A stretch of DNA of 64,000 nt from Massilia rubra (GCF_011682065.1 NZ_VUYU01000012.1:62001-126000), one strand, 5' to 3'; positions 1-9,289 are shown, numbered from the stretch's first letter. Translations and numbers: made by a program. Notes: a model not told the origin generated them from the letters alone.

Positions 1-665
1 TCGAACCGGGCAGTCCGGACACCGCCACCAGGGTGTTCGGCTATCCGGGCAAGCGCATGGGCTTGCAGGATATGACCGAGCCGCGCGGCATTGCGCTCAG
101 TAACTTCGAGCGCGACCGCCAGAACAGCCGCGCCTGGGGCTTGTCGGTTGGCGTTTCCGACGGACCGGTCACCCTGCGCCTTGCGCACCAGAACAAAAGC
201 GTTGCCAAAGTGGCGCCATCGACCGCCCTCGGCGTGCGCATGGATGCCAAGAATTCCATCGCCGCCGCCAATGTCGACCTGGGCCGCATGAAGGTGTACG
301 CCGCCTACAGCGCCAACCGCGGCTGGGGCAACTCGCCTTTGTGGAATCCCGACAATCCGTACGGCGCCGCCATGGCCAGTACGCCATCGACCGACAGCCG
401 CGACGTCCTGGTCGGCGTTGCCGTGCCGATGCGCGCCATGACTTACCTGGTCTCGTTCGTGCGCAAGAACGACCGCGACCGCGCCAACCGCGATGTCGAT
501 ATGCTGGCCTTCGGCGCCACCTATCAAATTTCGCGCCGCACCGATTTCTATACCGCCTATTCGCTGGTGAAACACCGCACCGGTCCCGGCTACATGGCCA
601 TGACCGCGCCCGACGGCGGCAAGGGCTGGTCGGCCCTGAACGTGGGCATGCGCCACTCGTTTTAA
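1..665 (+). CDS. Gram-negative porin, C-terminal part (5' end outside window)
   Basis: Outer-membrane trimeric porin of the betaproteobacterial general-porin type, a diffusion channel for small solutes. The reading frame is open from base 3 to the stop at 663-665, so the N-terminus with signal peptide lies upstream of the window. The visible 220 or so residues alternate polar and aromatic residues as in beta-strands (for example YAAYSANRGWGN, ATYQISRRTDFYTAYSLV) and the chain ends in NVGMRHSF; a terminal Phe is the usual outer-membrane insertion signal of this family. It is followed 54 bp later by the convergent end of the GGDEF/EAL gene. Substrate preference cannot be read from this part. 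Confidence 0.85.
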   Translation, partial: EPGSPDTATRVFGYPGKRMGLQDMTEPRGIALSNFERDRQNSRAWGLSVGVSDGPVTLRLAHQNKSVAKVAPSTALGVRMDAKNSIAAANVDLGRMKVYAAYSANRGWGNSPLWNPDNPYGAAMASTPSTDSRDVLVGVAVPMRAMTYLVSFVRKNDRDRANRDVDMLAFGATYQISRRTDFYTAYSLVKHRTGPGYMAMTAPDGGKGWSALNVGMRHSF

Positions 666-719
666 GTCATTCCCGCCACGCGGGCCGCGCCCCATCGCGC
701 GGCTCCGCCCGCGCGCCGT

Positions 720-3575
720 TCAGGCCATCGCACACCTTCCTTGCGCTATCAGATGTTCGAACTCCAGCGCGCCCACCGGGCGGCTGAAGAAGTAGCCTTG
801 TACCTCGTCGCAGCCATGCTCGCGCAGGAAGGCTAGCTGTTCGGCTGTTTCCACCCCCTCGGCAATGACTTTCAGGCGCAGGCTGTGCGCCAGGGAAATG
901 ATCGACACCACGATGGCGGCGCCGTCGGCCCCGAGCGCAATATCGGCCACGAAGGATTGGTCGATCTTTAACACGTCGATCGGAAAACGGCGCAGGTATG
1001 ACAGGCTGGAGTAACCAGTGCCGAAATCGTCGATGGCAATGTGCACGCCCAGCTCCTTGAGCCTGCGCAGGATGGTAATGGCGCTGTCGACGTCGTTCAT
1101 GACCATGCTTTCGGTCAATTCCAGCTCCAGGTAGCGCGCCGCCAGTCCGCTTTCTTCCAGCGCATCGGCCACCGATTGCAGCAAGTCCTTGCCGGTGAAC
1201 TGGCGCGCCGACAGGTTGACCGCCATGCGCAGCTTGCCCAGCCCGGCCTCTTGCCACGCCATGTTTTGCAGGCAGGCGGTACGGATCACCCAGGCGCCGA
1301 TCGGGATGATCAGGCCCATTTCTTCGGCCAGGCTGATGAAGCTTGCCGGCGAGACCACCCCCAGCACCGGATGCTCCCAGCGCAGCAGCGCTTCCATGCC
1401 GACAATGGCGCCGCTGAGGACGTCGACCTGCGGCTGATAATGCAGCACCAGTTCGTTGCGTTCGAGTGCGTGGCGCAGGTCGGCTTCGATCCGCAGGCGC
1501 TCCAGGGTGCGCGCATTCATCGCCGGGCAATAGAACTGATAGTTGTTGCGGCCCAGTTCCTTGGCCCGGTACATGGCGATATCGGCGTGCTTGGTCAAGG
1601 TCTCGGCGGTGGCGCCGTCTTCCGGATACACCGCCACGCCCAGGCTGCACGTGACAAAAAACTCGTGCGCCTGGATCAGCAGTGGTTCGGCGATGACTTC
1701 CGTGATGCGCTGGAGCACGCGCAGGCCGGCGCCATTGCCCGGATTGCCCGGCAGCACCACCACGAATTCGTCGCCGCCCATGCGCGCCACCGTGTCGCCC
1801 TCGCGCACGGCGCTTTTGAGGCGCTCGCCCAGCACGCGCAGCATGGCGTCTCCGGCTTCGTGGCCAAGCGTGTCGTTGACGAACTTGAAGCGGTCGAGGT
1901 CGACAAACACCACCCACAGCCCGGCGCCGGCGCGCGCCGCGTCGGCAATCGCACCGGACAGCCTTTCGTTGAGCAGGTGGCGGTTGGCCAGCCCGGTCAG
2001 GGCGTCATGGCCAGCCTGGTATTGCAGCTCGGCTTCGAAACGCATCACCGCGCTGATGTCGTACTGGGCCACCACGAAATGGCTGATCAGGCCGGCGTCG
2101 TCGCGCACCGGGGCGATGAACAGGTCGTTCCAGTAGCCGCTGCCATCCTTGCGGTAGTTGCGCAGCACGGCGTGGCCTTCGCGCTGTTCGCTCAGGGCGG
2201 CGCTGATTTCGGCGATGTTCTGCTGGTCGTGGCCGGCCCCCTGCATCGACTTGAGGCTTTTGCCGATCACCTCGGCGGCGCTGTAGCCGGTAATCGCCTC
2301 GAACGCGGGATTGACGTACTCGACGGCATAATCGGGGCCCTCGGCGTTGCAGATGATGACCGCGTTGGCCGAGACCTCGATGACTTTTTCGCGCAGGCGC
2401 AGGGCTTTTTCGGTGCGTTTGCGCAAGGCCAGGTCTTCCGACAGGCGCAGGTTGGCAAATTGCAGCGCGGCGGTGCGCTCGCCGGCCACGCGCTCGATGG
2501 TGGAGTGGCGCGACACCAGGCTGTAGATGTACGCGGCCGTCAGCAGGCTCGACAGAATGCCGCCCAGCAGCGCGTACCAGGAGCCGGCGTGGCTTTCGAT
2601 GAAGGAGCGCGGTTCCTGCGCCACCTCGATGAACCAGGGCTCGCCGGCTACGTAGAACACGGCGCCCACTGGTGGCGGGTGGTCGTACACCAGCCAGGCC
2701 GGCAGCAGCGCGCGGGCGCCGCCGCGCTCGGGCGGGCGCGGCGCCACGCCGTTCGAAAACGCCAGCTGCGCTGGCTCGGCCGAGGCGGCGGCGTAGATAT
2801 TGATCGACATGCCGGGCCGGTCGAGCAAGCTGGCGCGGCCGAGCAGGGTATGGATCAGGTGGTCGACCCGGAACACGGCGGCCGTCTCGCCGATCACGGC
2901 GCGCTCGCGCTGGTCGGTGCTGGCCTGCGGCGCCTGGCGCTGGTAGACCGGCGCGAGCACCAGGAAACCCGTATGAAAGCCCCGCTGCTGCACCAGCGAG
3001 AGCAGGCCGGTGGCGGTGGCGCGGCCATTGCGGCGCGAACGCGAGCGGGCGTCGTCATAGGTCAGCAGGGCCGCCGTGTCGAGCCCGAGCGCGGCGCTGT
3101 TGCCCTCGGCCGGTTCGATGTACTCCACCACGTTGTAGGATGCGCGCCGCCGCGCCGGCCCTTGGCGCTCGTCGACGTATTCGGTGATGCTAAAACCGGG
3201 CTCGCGCCGGCGCATGGCCGCTTCGTAGGCCGGGCGCCCGGCGTCGCTCACCAGGCGCTGGAAACTGAGGCCGTGCAGCTCGGGATAGCGCGCCAGCAAG
3301 GGCGCGGTGAAGGTATGGAATTGTTCGCGACTGATCACGCCGACCGTGTTGAACAGCTGGTTAACCACCATCAACTGCTCGATCGCGTCCGCCAGCCCGT
3401 CGGAGACGGCATTGATGCGCAGGCTGGCGTCCTGCTGGAAGGCCCGCGTGCGCGCATGCGATTCGATCCGCCGCACCGAGGCGAACAGCAGCGCAGTCAG
3501 GCACAGGCCGACCAGCAGCGCAAGCGCGGCCGATACCGAAACCGAGATTCGAACCCGGCGTAATAAATTTCCCAT
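720..3575 (-). CDS. Membrane CHASE-PAS-GGDEF-EAL cyclic-di-GMP protein
   Basis: Predicted 951-residue bifunctional cyclic-di-GMP synthase/phosphodiesterase with an extracytoplasmic sensor. TM helix at about 10-33, CHASE-like region about 75-300, second TM about 335-355, PAS about 395-510, GGDEF about 515-680 and EAL about 690-940. The GGDEF motif is intact (600-604) and the inhibitory RxxD site REGD stands exactly five residues before it. The EAL domain keeps E728 of EALLRW, N788, E820, D849-D850 and K870, so both halves look catalytically competent. I chose the ATG at 3575 because AGGAGG lies just upstream; the frame stays open further upstream but without a better start. A GTNCG-N4-CGNAC dyad sits 87 bp upstream, shared with the divergent Crp/Fnr gene. 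Confidence 0.93.
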   Translation of the reverse strand: MGNLLRRVRISVSVSAALALLVGLCLTALLFASVRRIESHARTRAFQQDASLRINAVSDGLADAIEQLMVVNQLFNTVGVISREQFHTFTAPLLARYPELHGLSFQRLVSDAGRPAYEAAMRRREPGFSITEYVDERQGPARRRASYNVVEYIEPAEGNSAALGLDTAALLTYDDARSRSRRNGRATATGLLSLVQQRGFHTGFLVLAPVYQRQAPQASTDQRERAVIGETAAVFRVDHLIHTLLGRASLLDRPGMSINIYAAASAEPAQLAFSNGVAPRPPERGGARALLPAWLVYDHPPPVGAVFYVAGEPWFIEVAQEPRSFIESHAGSWYALLGGILSSLLTAAYIYSLVSRHSTIERVAGERTAALQFANLRLSEDLALRKRTEKALRLREKVIEVSANAVIICNAEGPDYAVEYVNPAFEAITGYSAAEVIGKSLKSMQGAGHDQQNIAEISAALSEQREGHAVLRNYRKDGSGYWNDLFIAPVRDDAGLISHFVVAQYDISAVMRFEAELQYQAGHDALTGLANRHLLNERLSGAIADAARAGAGLWVVFVDLDRFKFVNDTLGHEAGDAMLRVLGERLKSAVREGDTVARMGGDEFVVVLPGNPGNGAGLRVLQRITEVIAEPLLIQAHEFFVTCSLGVAVYPEDGATAETLTKHADIAMYRAKELGRNNYQFYCPAMNARTLERLRIEADLRHALERNELVLHYQPQVDVLSGAIVGMEALLRWEHPVLGVVSPASFISLAEEMGLIIPIGAWVIRTACLQNMAWQEAGLGKLRMAVNLSARQFTGKDLLQSVADALEESGLAARYLELELTESMVMNDVDSAITILRRLKELGVHIAIDDFGTGYSSLSYLRRFPIDVLKIDQSFVADIALGADGAAIVVSIISLAHSLRLKVIAEGVETAEQLAFLREHGCDEVQGYFFSRPVGALEFEHLIAQGRCAMA

Positions 3576-3662
3576 CGGCAAACCTCCTGCGTAGACGCAT
3601 CCGGATGATTGACGATCTGGTTGGCCGGATGTCCACACTATATGCTTTACGCGCCTTCGTAT

Positions 3663-3676
3663 GTGCGGTTCCGTAC
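3663..3676. promoter_or_regulatory. 14-bp dyad GTGCGGTTCCGTAC, putative operator
   Basis: Copy of the GTNCG-N4-CGNAC motif in the divergent region between the GGDEF/EAL gene (start 3575) and the Crp/Fnr gene (start 3782). It could serve either promoter. Assignment to a Crp/Fnr regulator is inference. Confidence 0.45.
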
Positions 3677-3781
3677 GGACCGTTGTGCCGATTTGTAATA
3701 GAATTGCGCCCAAGAATGACTGCGTGATATTGTGTCGGACTAACTCAACGCAGTATTCACTGGAAGAAGGGGCAGTTTCCA

Positions 3782-4516
3782 ATGTCCAGTAAGCACGACC
3801 CAAATCAGAACCACTTGTTGGCCGCGCTGCTCGACGCCGAATTCGACCGTCTTGCCCCGCACCTCGAACTGGTCCCCTTGCTCCTGGGCGATGTGTTGTC
3901 CGAATCGGGCGACAAGTTGCATCATTTGTACTTTCCCACCAGCGCGATCGTGTCCTTGCACTATTTGCTGGAAAACGGCGGCTCGTCCGAGATTGCCGGC
4001 GTCGGCAATGAAGGCGTGCTCGGCGTATCGGTGTTCATGGGCGGCGACAGCACGCCCAGCCGCGCCGTGGTGCAGACGCGCGGGCACGCTTACCGCTTGC
4101 CGGCCGCGATCCTGATGGAAGAATTCAACCGCAGCGGCCATGTGATGCGCCTGCTGTTGCGCTACACCCAGGCCCTGCTGACGCAAATGTCGCAAACGGC
4201 CGTGTGCAACCGTCACCATTCGGTCGAGCAGCAACTGTGCCGCTGGCTGTTGCTCACGCTCGACCGCCTGCCCACCAACGAGCTGACCATGACGCAGGAA
4301 CTGATTGCCAACATGCTCGGCGTACGGCGCGAGGGCGTGACCGAAGCGGCCGGACGCTTGCAGGGCTACGGCTACATCAGCTACCGGCGCGGCCACATCA
4401 CGGTGCTCGACCGCGCCGGGCTGGAGCAGGACGTGTGCGAATGCTACGCGGTCGTCAAGAAGGAATTCGGACGCCTGTTGTCGGACACGCGCCACCGCCA
4501 GGGAAACCTGGCATGA
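3782..4516 (+). CDS. Crp/Fnr family transcriptional regulator
   Basis: 244-residue regulator with an N-terminal cyclic-nucleotide-binding-like beta-roll (about 25-140) and a C-terminal winged helix (about 165-225). The DNA-recognition segment reads LGVRREGVTEAAGRLQ, close to LGVRRVGVTKAASALQ in the second Crp/Fnr protein of this window (37259-37990), so the two probably see similar sites. No Fe-S cysteine cluster of the FNR type is visible at the N-terminus; the ligand is unknown. Its TGA overlaps the ATG of the following hybrid kinase (ATGA), so regulator and kinase are translationally coupled, which suggests they act in one sensory pathway. A candidate operator lies 106 bp upstream, consistent with autoregulation. 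Confidence 0.9.
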   Translation: MSSKHDPNQNHLLAALLDAEFDRLAPHLELVPLLLGDVLSESGDKLHHLYFPTSAIVSLHYLLENGGSSEIAGVGNEGVLGVSVFMGGDSTPSRAVVQTRGHAYRLPAAILMEEFNRSGHVMRLLLRYTQALLTQMSQTAVCNRHHSVEQQLCRWLLLTLDRLPTNELTMTQELIANMLGVRREGVTEAAGRLQGYGYISYRRGHITVLDRAGLEQDVCECYAVVKKEFGRLLSDTRHRQGNLA

Positions 4517-6822
4517 GCGGTTTCCTGCAAAAAACCTCGGTCGAACGCCTGATGGTGATCGGCTTTGGCGCCACCCTCACGGTGCTGCTGCTGGTCGGCG
4601 CCATCGCCCTGAGCTATGCGGTCGATTCGGAAGGGGCGGTCAACCTGATCAAGGCGAGCATCATCCTGCTGCTGATTTTCCTGGCGTTGCTGTTCGTGCG
4701 CGTGCAACAGGCGATCAGCCTGCGCACGGAAACGCAACGCGCGCTGCACGCGGTGCCGCTGCTTAAGTCCGGTGCGCTGCAGGATGCGATTTTCAACAGC
4801 GCCAATTTTTCCAGTATCGCCACCGACGCCCAGGGCGTGATCCAGATTTTCAATGTCGGCGCGGCGCGCATGCTGGGCTACACGGCCGCCGAAGTGGTCG
4901 ACAAGATGACCCCGGCCGATATTTCCGACCACCAGGAGCTGGAGGCGCGTGCCGCCGAGCTGAGCCATGAAATGAGCGAAGCGATCGCCCCCGGCTTCGA
5001 ATCGATGATCTACAAGGCGCTGCGCGGCATCGAAGATATTTACGAGCTCACGTATGTGCGCAAGGATGGCACCCGCTTTCCGGCGCTGGTCTCGGTCAGC
5101 GCCCTGCGCGACGCGGCGGGCACGGTGATCGGCTACCTGCTGATCGGCAGCGACAACACCGCCCGCAAGCAGGTCGAGGCCGAGCAAGCCTTGCTCGACC
5201 AGCGCCTGCGCGACCAGCAGTTCTACACGCGCTCGCTGATCGAATCGAATACCGACGCCCTGATCGCCACCGATCCGCGCGGCATCATCAGCGACGTCAA
5301 CCAGCAGATGGAAGCGCTGACCGGCTGCACCCGCGACGAACTGATCGGCGCGCCGTTCAAGAGCTATTTTTCCGAGCCGGAACGGGCGCACGAAGCCGTC
5401 ACGCGCGTGCTGCGCGAAGGCAAGGTCACCAATGTCGAGCTGACCGCGGTGGCGCGCGACGGCACCCAGACCGTGGTGTCGTACAGCGCCAGCACGTTTT
5501 ACGACCGCGACCGCAAGCTGCAGGGCGTATTCGCCGCCGCGCGCGACGTGACTGAGCGCAAGCAGTTCGAACACGCTTTGCAGGAAACCAATGTCGAGCT
5601 GGAAAGCGCGCGCGCCACGGCCGACAAGGCCAACCGCGCCAAGTCCGAATTTTTGTCCTCGATGAGCCACGAACTGCGCACCCCGCTCAACGCCGTGCTC
5701 GGCTTTGCCCAGCTGATGGCGTCCGACGTGCCGCCGCCGGCGCCGCACCAGTTGCGCTCGATCGACCAGATCCTCAAGGGCGGCTGGTACCTGCTGCGCC
5801 TGATCAATGAAATCCTCGACCTGGCAATGGTCGAATCGGGCAAGGTGACCATGTCGCAGGAATCGATGTCGATCGGCGACGTGCTGATCGACTGCGAAGG
5901 CATGATCAGCCCGCAGGCCGCCACCCGCAATCTGGGCCTGCATTTCCCGATCGTCGACAAGCAGCTGTTCATCCACGCCGACCGCACCCGCGTGAAACAG
6001 GTGATGATCAACCTGTTGTCGAACGCCATCAAATACAACCGCGAAGGCGGCTCGGTCAGCGTCACCTGCGACCTGGTGGCCGACGGGCGCGTGCGCGTGA
6101 GCGTGGAAGACACCGGCGCCGGCCTGGCGCCGTCGCAGCTGGCGCAGCTGTTCCAGCCGTTTAACCGCCTCGGCCAGGAAAACAGTACCGAAGAAGGCAC
6201 CGGCATCGGCCTGGTGGTCACCAAGCGCCTGGTCGAACTGATGGATGGGCGCATCGGCGTCGACAGCACGGTCGGCTCGGGCACCGTGTTCTGGGTCGAG
6301 TTCGCCGGGGCCGCCGAACCGGCGCTGGCGCTGGAACACGACGACGACCTGGCGCGCGACCGCCTGGCCGCCTCGCGCACCACCGGCAAGCAGCCGACCC
6401 TGCTGTATGTGGAAGACAACCCGGCCAACCTGGCGCTGGTGGAACAGTTGATGGAGCGCCGCGGCGACGTGCAGCTGCTCACCGCCGTGGACGGCTATCA
6501 CGGCGTCGAAATGGCGCGCGCCTGCAAGCCGGACGTGATCCTGATGGACATCAACCTGCCCGGCATGAGCGGCTACGGCGCGCTCAAGATCCTGCGCGAA
6601 GACAAGGGCACGGCGCATATTCCCGTCGTGGCGCTGTCGGCCAACGCCATGCCACGCGACATAGAAAAGGGACTGGAAGCCGGATTTTTCCAATACCTCA
6701 CCAAGCCGATCCGCGTACGCGAATTCATGGATGCGCTCGACCTGGCCATGCGGCACGCTGCCGAACAACACGTCGTCGACCCTGTCGCACCCGGCACTAC
6801 TTTGAAAGAACCACATGCTTGA
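4513..6822 (+). CDS. Hybrid sensor histidine kinase (2 TM, PAS-PAS-HisKA-HATPase-REC)
   Basis: 769-residue membrane-bound hybrid kinase. Two TM helices at about 13-35 and 48-66, PAS domains at about 90-220 and 235-350, a short coiled coil, HisKA with phospho-acceptor H386 in SSMSHELRTPLN, an HATPase domain with N-box NLLSNAIKYN and G-boxes DTGAGL and GTGIGL, and a C-terminal receiver (about 630-745) with acceptor D679 and conserved K731. The start at 4513 overlaps the stop of the Crp/Fnr gene by four bases; an open frame upstream of it runs inside that gene and is not used. The stop overlaps the next gene by eight bases. With no periplasmic loop of note, sensing is probably cytoplasmic through the PAS domains. 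Confidence 0.93.
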   Translation: MSGFLQKTSVERLMVIGFGATLTVLLLVGAIALSYAVDSEGAVNLIKASIILLLIFLALLFVRVQQAISLRTETQRALHAVPLLKSGALQDAIFNSANFSSIATDAQGVIQIFNVGAARMLGYTAAEVVDKMTPADISDHQELEARAAELSHEMSEAIAPGFESMIYKALRGIEDIYELTYVRKDGTRFPALVSVSALRDAAGTVIGYLLIGSDNTARKQVEAEQALLDQRLRDQQFYTRSLIESNTDALIATDPRGIISDVNQQMEALTGCTRDELIGAPFKSYFSEPERAHEAVTRVLREGKVTNVELTAVARDGTQTVVSYSASTFYDRDRKLQGVFAAARDVTERKQFEHALQETNVELESARATADKANRAKSEFLSSMSHELRTPLNAVLGFAQLMASDVPPPAPHQLRSIDQILKGGWYLLRLINEILDLAMVESGKVTMSQESMSIGDVLIDCEGMISPQAATRNLGLHFPIVDKQLFIHADRTRVKQVMINLLSNAIKYNREGGSVSVTCDLVADGRVRVSVEDTGAGLAPSQLAQLFQPFNRLGQENSTEEGTGIGLVVTKRLVELMDGRIGVDSTVGSGTVFWVEFAGAAEPALALEHDDDLARDRLAASRTTGKQPTLLYVEDNPANLALVEQLMERRGDVQLLTAVDGYHGVEMARACKPDVILMDINLPGMSGYGALKILREDKGTAHIPVVALSANAMPRDIEKGLEAGFFQYLTKPIRVREFMDALDLAMRHAAEQHVVDPVAPGTTLKEPHA

Positions 6823-7651
6823 CCCTTCTGAAATCCTGAGCGGCAACATCCTGATCGTCGATGATCAGGAAGCGAACGTCATGCTGCTTGAACAAATGTT
6901 GCGTAACGCGGGTTACAGCAACATTTCGACGACCCAGGATCCGCGCACCGTATGCGCCGCGCACGCCGAACACGGCTACGACCTGATTCTGCTCGACTTG
7001 CAGATGCCGGAGATGGACGGATTCGAAGTGATCGAAGGACTCAAGGAGATCGAAAAGGGCGGCTACCTGCCGGTGCTGGTGATCACCGCCCAGCCGGGGC
7101 ACAAGCTGCGCGCGCTCAAGGCGGGCGCCAAGGATTTCGTCAGCAAGCCGTTCGACCTGATCGAGGTGCAGACGCGCATCCACAACATGCTGGAAGTGCG
7201 GCTGCTGTACCGTCGCCTGGCCGATTACAACCGCCAGCTGGAGCAGACGGTGCTGGAACGCACGGCCGAGCTGCGCGCCAGCGAGGCGCGTTTCCAGCGG
7301 TTTACCGAGCTGTCGTCGGACTGGTACTGGGAGCAGGATGCGCAGGGACAGCTGACCCGGTTTTCGGGGCCGGTCAGCGAGATGCTGGGGATCGGCGCGG
7401 AAGGCGAGGGCGAGGGTGGCTGGAACGCCGACGAGCGCGCCGAGTTGCAGGAGAATATCGCCAGCCGCACGCCGTTTCTCGACTTCATCTTTACGCGCAC
7501 GCGCGCCGACGGCAGCGTGCAATACCTGCAGGTGAGCGGCGAGCCGATGTTCGATACCTCGAGCCGGTTCACGGGCTACCGCGGGATCGGGATGGATATC
7601 ACCGAGCGCATGAACTGGCGCCCGCCGGTGAGCCCTTCGGTCAGCCGATAG
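6815..7651 (+). CDS. Response regulator, receiver plus C-terminal PAS domain
   Basis: 278 residues. An N-terminal receiver (about 10-130) has the acidic pair DD (16-17), phospho-acceptor D61 in LLDLQMPEMDGF and K of SKPFDLIE. A coiled coil with LERTAELRASEARF follows, then a PAS domain (about 155-270) ending in GIGMDITER. There is no DNA-binding, GGDEF or kinase output, so it resembles the front half of a receiver-PAS-kinase protein ending at the PAS. It overlaps the hybrid kinase gene by eight bases and is surely co-transcribed; it may relay phosphate from that kinase or recruit a partner. Whether the missing output is ancestral or a truncation cannot be told here. Confidence 0.88.
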   Translation: MLDPSEILSGNILIVDDQEANVMLLEQMLRNAGYSNISTTQDPRTVCAAHAEHGYDLILLDLQMPEMDGFEVIEGLKEIEKGGYLPVLVITAQPGHKLRALKAGAKDFVSKPFDLIEVQTRIHNMLEVRLLYRRLADYNRQLEQTVLERTAELRASEARFQRFTELSSDWYWEQDAQGQLTRFSGPVSEMLGIGAEGEGEGGWNADERAELQENIASRTPFLDFIFTRTRADGSVQYLQVSGEPMFDTSSRFTGYRGIGMDITERMNWRPPVSPSVSR

Positions 7652-7659
7652 CTTCAATG

Positions 7660-7685
7660 CCGTCATTCCCGCGCAGGAATGACGG
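7660..7685. terminator. Perfect 10-bp hairpin after the kinase/regulator operon
   Basis: The arms ccgtcattcc and ggaatgacgg are exact inverted copies around the loop cgcgca. It begins nine bases after the stop at 7651. There is no clear T run, so it may be a transcript-end hairpin or a dispersed palindrome of the CGTCATTCCCGCG type rather than a true intrinsic terminator. Confidence 0.45.
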
Positions 7686-7789
7686 TTCTGAATTTATCGA
7701 TCCGACAAACTATCAACCTTGTCCGTGCGACACCATCTTGCGGTTTTGGTTACGCTGTCATCACACCATCCATTTTTTCAGGAGGCATC

Positions 7790-8227
7790 ATGACAGGCAC
7801 CAGCACGCTCGACCCCGATAACTTCCCAGAAACCCCCGACCGCACCCTGGGCACCGGCCACGGCACGGGCGCCCTCGGCCCCAGCGATTCGTCCGACAGC
7901 GGCAGCGACCTGGTCGGCGCGGCCGGCATGTCGCAAGACGACGTGCTCGACCTCGGCAGCGGCACCACCTCCGACCTCGAAGCCGGCCGCGCGCGTGGCG
8001 CCGGACCGGACATCGGCGACCCCGACCTCGACAGCGATACCGATTCAAGCGGCACCGGCGAGCGCGCCGCCGCCGGGCGCGATACCGTGGTGCGCGACGG
8101 CGCCGACATCGATGTCGATCACATCGAATCGATTCCCTCGGTCCCGCTCGACGAGGACGACCTAGCATTCATGGCCAGTGCGCCGCCGGGCCAGGCGCCA
8201 GGCGGCAAAAAGGGCGCCCACCCCTAA
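7790..8227 (+). CDS. Acidic Gly/Asp/Ser-rich protein of unknown function
   Basis: 145-residue protein of very low complexity, rich in D, G, S and T, with runs such as LGPSDSSDSGSDL and DLDSDTDSSGTGER; strongly acidic and probably disordered. I chose the ATG at 7790 because CAGGAGG stands six bases before it; the frame is open upstream to 7679 without a ribosome site. No signal peptide or TM segment. The last 66 bases overlap tail-to-tail with the end of the SDR gene on the other strand. No family function is recognised. Confidence 0.65.
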   Translation: MTGTSTLDPDNFPETPDRTLGTGHGTGALGPSDSSDSGSDLVGAAGMSQDDVLDLGSGTTSDLEAGRARGAGPDIGDPDLDSDTDSSGTGERAAAGRDTVVRDGADIDVDHIESIPSVPLDEDDLAFMASAPPGQAPGGKKGAHP

Positions 8228-9205
8228 CAGCGCGCCGAGCAAGGGCCGGGTGCGCATCGACAAGGCGGTGTAGGTGCTCGATTCTTCCACCCGCGCCACC
8301 ATGCCCATGCCCTGGCGTTCGCGCATGGTATTGGCGGGGTCGGGCGCGTGCAGGGCGTCGCGCCGGGCCTGCGTGGCCGGCATGCCGCAAGCCGGGCGCT
8401 TCTGCCTGCGCAGCAGCGGGCCGCCCAGCAAGCGGTCGGTCAGCGCCGGCAGGTGGTAGGCCGCCAGCGACATCAGGCGCGCGGCGCCGCCCACGTACAC
8501 ATCGCGGCGCGGATGGCGGGCCGCATACAAAATGGCCTGCGCCACCAGTTCCGGTGCGTAGATGGGCGGCAGCAGCGCCGGTTCTTTCTCCATGTAGTTT
8601 TTCGCGTGCACCGTGAACAGGGTATCGACCGATGCCGGCTTGATCAGGGTGACCGCCACCGGCGCGCCCTCGTGCGCCAGTTCGATCCGCAGCGCATCCG
8701 TAAACGCCTTGACCGCGTGCTTCGAGGCCGCGTACATCCCTTGCAGCGGCAGCGCCACGTCCGACGCTTCGCTGCCCACGTTGACCAGGGCGCCGCCGCG
8801 CCCCTTCATGTGCTTGAGCGCTTCGAGCGAGCCGTGCACCACGCCCCAGTAGTTGGTCTGGAACAGGCGCTGATGGTCTTGCGGCGCGACCTCGTCGAGC
8901 TTGCCGAAAATGGCCACGCCGGCATTGTTGACCCAGGTATCGATGCGGCCGAAGCGTTCCATCGCGGCGCGGCCGATGCGGGACACGTCGTGCGGCACGC
9001 CGACGTCGGCCGTGACGGCGGCGACCTGGGCGCCATGCAGGCGCAGCTCGCCGGCCAGCTGTTCGAGCGCATCGCGCCCGCGCGCGGCCAGCACCAGGCT
9101 GGCGCCCTCGTCGGCGGCCATGCGCGCGGTGGTCAGGCCGATGCCGCTGGTGGCGCCGGTGATCACCATCACCTGGTCCTTGAGGGGTTTGAGTCGGGGT
9201 TTCAT
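8162..9205 (-). CDS. SDR-family NAD(P)-dependent oxidoreductase with C-terminal membrane tail
   Basis: 347-residue short-chain dehydrogenase/reductase. Cofactor motif TGATSGIG at 16-23, NNAG at 93-96 and the catalytic S145, Y158 and K162 (YAASK) are all present. The protein is about 90 residues longer than a minimal SDR and ends in a hydrophobic helix (LLGALLGVGALFAAW) followed by basic residues, so it may be anchored in the inner membrane. The ATG at 9205 has AAAGGA ahead of it; a GTG at 9232 is less well placed. Substrate is not predictable. Its 3' end overlaps the acidic protein gene by 66 bases. It lies downstream of the dienelactone hydrolase gene on the same strand, with a hairpin between. 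Confidence 0.88.
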   Translation of the reverse strand: MKPRLKPLKDQVMVITGATSGIGLTTARMAADEGASLVLAARGRDALEQLAGELRLHGAQVAAVTADVGVPHDVSRIGRAAMERFGRIDTWVNNAGVAIFGKLDEVAPQDHQRLFQTNYWGVVHGSLEALKHMKGRGGALVNVGSEASDVALPLQGMYAASKHAVKAFTDALRIELAHEGAPVAVTLIKPASVDTLFTVHAKNYMEKEPALLPPIYAPELVAQAILYAARHPRRDVYVGGAARLMSLAAYHLPALTDRLLGGPLLRRQKRPACGMPATQARRDALHAPDPANTMRERQGMGMVARVEESSTYTALSMRTRPLLGALLGVGALFAAWRLARRRTGHEC

Positions 9206-9264
9206 CGGGCATCCTTTCGTCGGTGGGCTCACGAAGGACAGACAGCGCGGGAGGGTGTTTGGTT

Positions 9265-9289
9265 CGCCGCCAGCGTGGCGCTGGCGGCG
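9265..9289. terminator. 10-bp GC hairpin between hydrolase and SDR genes
   Basis: cgccgccagc and gctggcggcg form a perfect stem around gtggc, 13 bp after the end of the dienelactone hydrolase gene (minus strand). No T run, so termination is only possible, not shown. Confidence 0.4.

Noticed and set aside
1041-3563. Long plus-strand open frame opposite the GGDEF/EAL gene
   Set aside because: Arises from high GC codon composition; no motifs, while the minus frame has intact catalytic motifs.
4444-6849. Long minus-strand open frame opposite the hybrid kinase
   Set aside because: Rich in H, R, A and Q with no domain; the plus frame has full kinase motifs.
7720-7737. GTGCGACACC resembling the 14-bp dyad upstream of the acidic protein gene
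   Set aside because: Only the left half matches.
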